From Solirubrobacteraceae bacterium (GTDB lineage: Bacteria > Actinomycetota > Thermoleophilia > Solirubrobacterales > Solirubrobacteraceae), in NCBI GenBank assembly GCA_017882405.1, contig JADGPO010000032.1, forward strand, positions 1 to 43,042: a stretch of DNA of 43,042 bases. Reading direction: 5' to 3'. The stretch's first letter is position 1. Each line of letters begins with the position of its first letter. The position numbers were made by a program, and so were the translations under genes. Shown piece by piece: positions 40,291 through 43,042 of the stretch. The notes beneath the pieces were generated by a model. It ran no database searches, had not been told where the DNA came from, and worked only from the letters and a program-made list of their open reading frames with translations.

Positions 40291-41581
40291 GCGCCGCGGC
40301 GGCCGCTCCGGCCGTCAGGCCGGACTCGATCGCGCCGTCGATGAAGCCCGCCCAGCCGTTGGCGATGTCCGAGCCGGCCAGCAGCAGCCGCCCCTCCGGG
40401 CGGTGCATGGCGGCGTGGTGCTCGCCGTACCAGCCGGGCCGGTGGATAGCCCACGTGCCCTGCGAGAACTCGTCGGCCAGCCAGTCGTGGGAGGTCGCGT
40501 CCAGCAGCTCGTAGCCCGGCAGGATCGCGTCCAGCTCGGGCTGCAGCGCCGCCAGGTCGCTCCAGTCGCGCCCCCCGGCGTCGGGTCCGAAGCCGATCAG
40601 CAGCTGCGTGCCGTCTTCACCCACCTGCTCGGAGGCCAGGTAGCCGAAGGGGTGGCCCGGCCGGATCGAGTTCACAGCCGTGGCCGGTCCGCGCGCCAGC
40701 AGCATCAGCTTGATCCCGCGGCTCGCCTGCCCGGCGGCGATCGCGGCCTGCTTGTCGGCCGGCAGCGGGGGATCGAACTCGATCCCGCCCAGCGCGTTGA
40801 GCGGCACTGCGACCACCGCGGCTCGCGCCCGATGGCCGTGACCGTCGCGCGTGTGTACCTCGACGCCGTCTGGGCCGAAGACGATCGCCGCCACCGGCGT
40901 CTCCAGCTCCACCTCGAACGGCGCGGCTCCGCGGATCGACGCCAGCAGCGCCCCCGTCCCGCCCTCGATCGTGACCCGCCCGCCCGTGAACTGGGTCAGC
41001 GCCAGGCTGTAGCCCGAGAGCGCGTGCCAGCGCAGGACCGAGACCGCGCCGGCGGCATCGAGCGGCGCGTTGGCCAGCGACTCCAGCTCGGCGGCCAGCA
41101 CGTCGCGCTCCTCGTCGTCCAGCGAGAGCTCGTCGAGTCGCTCCGCGATGCTCAGCCGATCGAAGCGCCCCAGTGAGCCGAGCGCGCTCAACGGCGCGTG
41201 GGGCTGCGGCAGCGCGCCGGCCACGCCGTCCACGAACCGGTCCCAACCGCGCTGGGCGATCGCGTCGCGCTGGCCGATCGTGCCCACGCGACGCTCCTCG
41301 CCGACGTGCCAGGCGGCCTGCTCGGCCTCGCCGGAGACGATGACGCGCAGTCCGGCCCGGGTCAGCTCGGAGAAGGTGTGCGGCTGATGCCAGTGCACCC
41401 AGGCCCCGCCGTACTCGATCGGGGCGTCGTGCCACTGCGCGCTCCACGTCCGCCCGCCGAGGCGGTCGCGCGCCTCCAACAGCAGCGTGTCGCGCCCGCG
41501 GGCGGCGCACTCCCGGGCGGCGGTCACCCCGGCGAAGCCGCCCCCGACCACGATCACATCGCGCGCGGAGCCGGAGGTCAT
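40280..41581 (-). CDS. Flavin monoamine oxidase family protein
   Basis: 433 residues. FAD Rossmann motif DVIVVGGGFAGVTAARECAARG with ARDRLGGRTWS, the family's GGAWVHWHQP, a TIEGGTGALL region, and the C-terminal RLLLAGSDIANGWAGFIDGAIESG that closes over FAD. It oxidises amines or polyamines to aldehydes with H2O2 release; the substrate is open. ATG 41581 overlaps the stop of the acyl-CoA synthetase gene (ATGA), so the two may work in one catabolic route: amine to aldehyde, acid, then acyl-CoA. Confidence 0.92.
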   Translation of the reverse strand: MTSGSARDVIVVGGGFAGVTAARECAARGRDTLLLEARDRLGGRTWSAQWHDAPIEYGGAWVHWHQPHTFSELTRAGLRVIVSGEAEQAAWHVGEERRVGTIGQRDAIAQRGWDRFVDGVAGALPQPHAPLSALGSLGRFDRLSIAERLDELSLDDEERDVLAAELESLANAPLDAAGAVSVLRWHALSGYSLALTQFTGGRVTIEGGTGALLASIRGAAPFEVELETPVAAIVFGPDGVEVHTRDGHGHRARAAVVAVPLNALGGIEFDPPLPADKQAAIAAGQASRGIKLMLLARGPATAVNSIRPGHPFGYLASEQVGEDGTQLLIGFGPDAGGRDWSDLAALQPELDAILPGYELLDATSHDWLADEFSQGTWAIHRPGWYGEHHAAMHRPEGRLLLAGSDIANGWAGFIDGAIESGLTAGAAAAALSG

Positions 41582-43042
41582 GGCCGCACCGCCGCGTCGA
41601 CCGCCACCGCGCCGTCCGGCCCGGCCAGCACCGGGTTGCACTCCACCAGGCTCGCCTCGCCGCCGGCCACCAGCTCGCCCACCTCAGCGGCCAGCTCGGC
41701 CACCGCCCCCAGGTCGACGGGCTCGCCGCCGCGCGCCCCCAGCAGCAGCGGCGCGCCCCGCAATTCCCGCAGCGCCCGCTCGATGCGACCGCGGTCGGCC
41801 GGCAGCGGCACGACCGCGACATCGTCGAGCAGCTCCGTCCAGATCCCGCCCAGCCCGAGCACCAGCGCCGGGACCACGCCCGCGTCATGGGCGGCCACGA
41901 TCAGCTCCACCCCGGCGGGGGCCATCGCCTCGGCCAGCACCACCCCGCCGTGCTCGCCGGCCAGGCCCTCCAGCCTGGCGTACGCCTCGCGAACCGCGGG
42001 CCCGGACTCGAGCCCCAGCGCCACGCCGCCCAGCTCGGACTTGTGCTGCACGCTGGCCGCGCTCAGCTTGAGCACGATCCGCGGGGCCAACTCCACCAGC
42101 GCCCGGACCGCGTCGTCGGCGTCGATGACCACGCGTCCGTCGGGGACGGGCACGCCGGCGTCACGCAGCAGCTGCTTGGCGGCGTGCTCGGACAGCCAGC
42201 CCCCCGCCTCGCGTGCTCGGAGGCTCCGCGCGGTGGCGGCGATCGCGCGCAGCCGCTGCGGATCGGCCACGCCGGGCTCGAGCAGCGCCTGCGCGCACCG
42301 CAGCCCGGTGCGCAGGCCGGCCACGGCCGGCAGGCCCGCCGCCGCCAGCTGCACTGCCGCAGCGTCGTCGAGCAGCTCCGGCAGAGTCGAGGAGACGAGC
42401 GTCGGCACCGGGCTGAGGGCCGCGCCCCGCATCACGCCCTCGCGCCCGTCGCGCCAGGACTCCTCCATCGCCCCGGTCAGACCAGCCGGCTGGTCGTAGA
42501 AGACCAGCACCAGCCCGATCGCCGGATCCTCGCCCAGCGCGCATACCAGCCCCGCCAGCGCGGGCACGTCGCCCCACACCATCGAGGTGTAGTCCAGCGG
42601 GTTGGCGGCCGTGGCGGCGCTCGGCAGCAGCTCCGCCAGGCGCTCGCGCGTGGCGGCCGACAGCGCGGGCAGCTCCAGTCCCAGCTGCTGTGCCTCGTCG
42701 GCGCCCTGGGCGGAGTCGCCGCCCGAGCAGGTCATGATCGCCAACCCGCGCGCCGCGGCCGGGCGACGCCGCCGACCCGTCGCCATCGTCTTGGCGAGCT
42801 CCAACAGCTCGTGGACGTCGTCGGCCCAGGCCGCCCCCGCCTCGGCCACCAGGCTGCGAAACACCCGCTGGTCGCCGGCCAGCGCGCCGCTGTGGGCGGC
42901 CGCCGCCCGGGCACCGATCCGAGAGCTTCCGACCTTGAGCACGGACACGGCCACGCCGGCATCCGCACACGCCGCCAGCGCGTCGCACAGACGGGGGCCG
43001 CCATCGTCCTCCAGATACAGCGCCACCAATCGCACCCCGTCC
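41578..43042 (-). CDS. ADP-forming acyl-CoA synthetase family protein (partial, N-terminus outside window)
   Basis: At least 487 residues, open to the window edge. The first visible part is the CoA-ligase region; the phospho-histidine site reads RAAAAHSGALAGDQRVF (usual SHTGALAG), then MTCSGGDSAQGADEA and NPLDYTS. From about residue 270 comes an ATP-grasp domain (SEHAAKQLLRDAGVPVPDG, VLKLSAASVQHKSELGGVALG, VECNPVL). The N-terminal CoA-binding Rossmann domain is cut off. Makes acyl-CoA from an acid, ATP and CoA, or the reverse. Coupled to the amine oxidase. Confidence 0.92.
   Translation of the reverse strand, partial: DGVRLVALYLEDDGGPRLCDALAACADAGVAVSVLKVGSSRIGARAAAAHSGALAGDQRVFRSLVAEAGAAWADDVHELLELAKTMATGRRRRPAAARGLAIMTCSGGDSAQGADEAQQLGLELPALSAATRERLAELLPSAATAANPLDYTSMVWGDVPALAGLVCALGEDPAIGLVLVFYDQPAGLTGAMEESWRDGREGVMRGAALSPVPTLVSSTLPELLDDAAAVQLAAAGLPAVAGLRTGLRCAQALLEPGVADPQRLRAIAATARSLRAREAGGWLSEHAAKQLLRDAGVPVPDGRVVIDADDAVRALVELAPRIVLKLSAASVQHKSELGGVALGLESGPAVREAYARLEGLAGEHGGVVLAEAMAPAGVELIVAAHDAGVVPALVLGLGGIWTELLDDVAVVPLPADRGRIERALRELRGAPLLLGARGGEPVDLGAVAELAAEVGELVAGGEASLVECNPVLAGPDGAVAVDAAVRP

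Overview
The window looks like a chromosomal segment of a high-GC actinobacterium, most likely class Thermoleophilia (Solirubrobacterales-like). The basis is the gene order prfA-prmC-tsaC-glyA-wecA-type-atpZ/I-atpBEFHA, which is typical of Actinomycetota, very GC-rich DNA with many GTG and TTG starts, a single-membrane gene set, and several protein families (MauE/MauD/MauA-like proteins, CARDB-like and DUF559 proteins) that I associate with Solirubrobacterales. The lineage is inferred from content, without a database search.

Layout, left to right. (1) 1-3390, minus strand: the F1Fo ATP synthase operon atpZ-atpI-atpB-atpE-atpF-atpH-atpA; atpA is cut by the window edge inside its P-loop. (2) 3552-8415, minus: a DUF2156 lysyl-phosphatidylglycerol-synthase-like membrane protein, a MerR regulator coupled to a DHA2 drug exporter behind a palindromic operator, and a Ca2+/H+ antiporter with an unusual 5' end. 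(3) 8595-14548, minus: the prfA cluster (prfA, prmC, a tsaC-methyltransferase fusion, glyA, a decayed DUF559 gene, a WecA/MraY-family transferase). (4) 14609-16872, minus: CsbD, DUF1385/YqhQ, ribosomal protein L31 and a secreted CARDB-like protein. (5) 16927-23127, minus: etfB-etfA-ETF:quinone oxidoreductase, preceded by thiolase-HAD hydrolase-B12-binding mutase subunit. Together these point to acyl-CoA/propionyl-CoA oxidation feeding the quinone pool. (6) 23201-25226, plus: leucyl aminopeptidase and a secreted protein. (7) 25148-29061, minus: meaB followed by a six-gene cassette with MauE-, MauA- and MauD-like proteins, a 23-residue membrane peptide and two uncharacterised proteins. (8) 29227-34715: an acyltransferase, a GH57 glucan branching-type enzyme with an adjacent methyltransferase (as in mycobacterial Rv3030/Rv3031), a second methyltransferase, a LON-domain protein and UppP. 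(9) 34784-39097, minus: a lipoprotein, gamma-glutamyltransferase, FtsZ with a 150-residue disordered N-terminal extension, and a ParA ATPase. (10) 39328-43042: an ArsA/GET3-type ATPase, a flavin amine oxidase and an ADP-forming acyl-CoA synthetase cut by the window end.

The most interesting points are the Mau-like cassette with a Tat-exported 18-cysteine MADH-light-chain-like protein that lacks the second TTQ tryptophan and has no heavy chain or mauG beside it; a 17-bp G-rich motif present six times, always on the plus strand whatever the gene direction; the TsaC-methyltransferase fusion; the FtsZ extension built on an 18-bp tandem repeat; an antiporter gene whose homology runs upstream of any ordinary start codon to an in-frame amber; and a recurring -10-like TANNNT box 7-10 nt before the start codon of many genes, suggesting leaderless transcripts.
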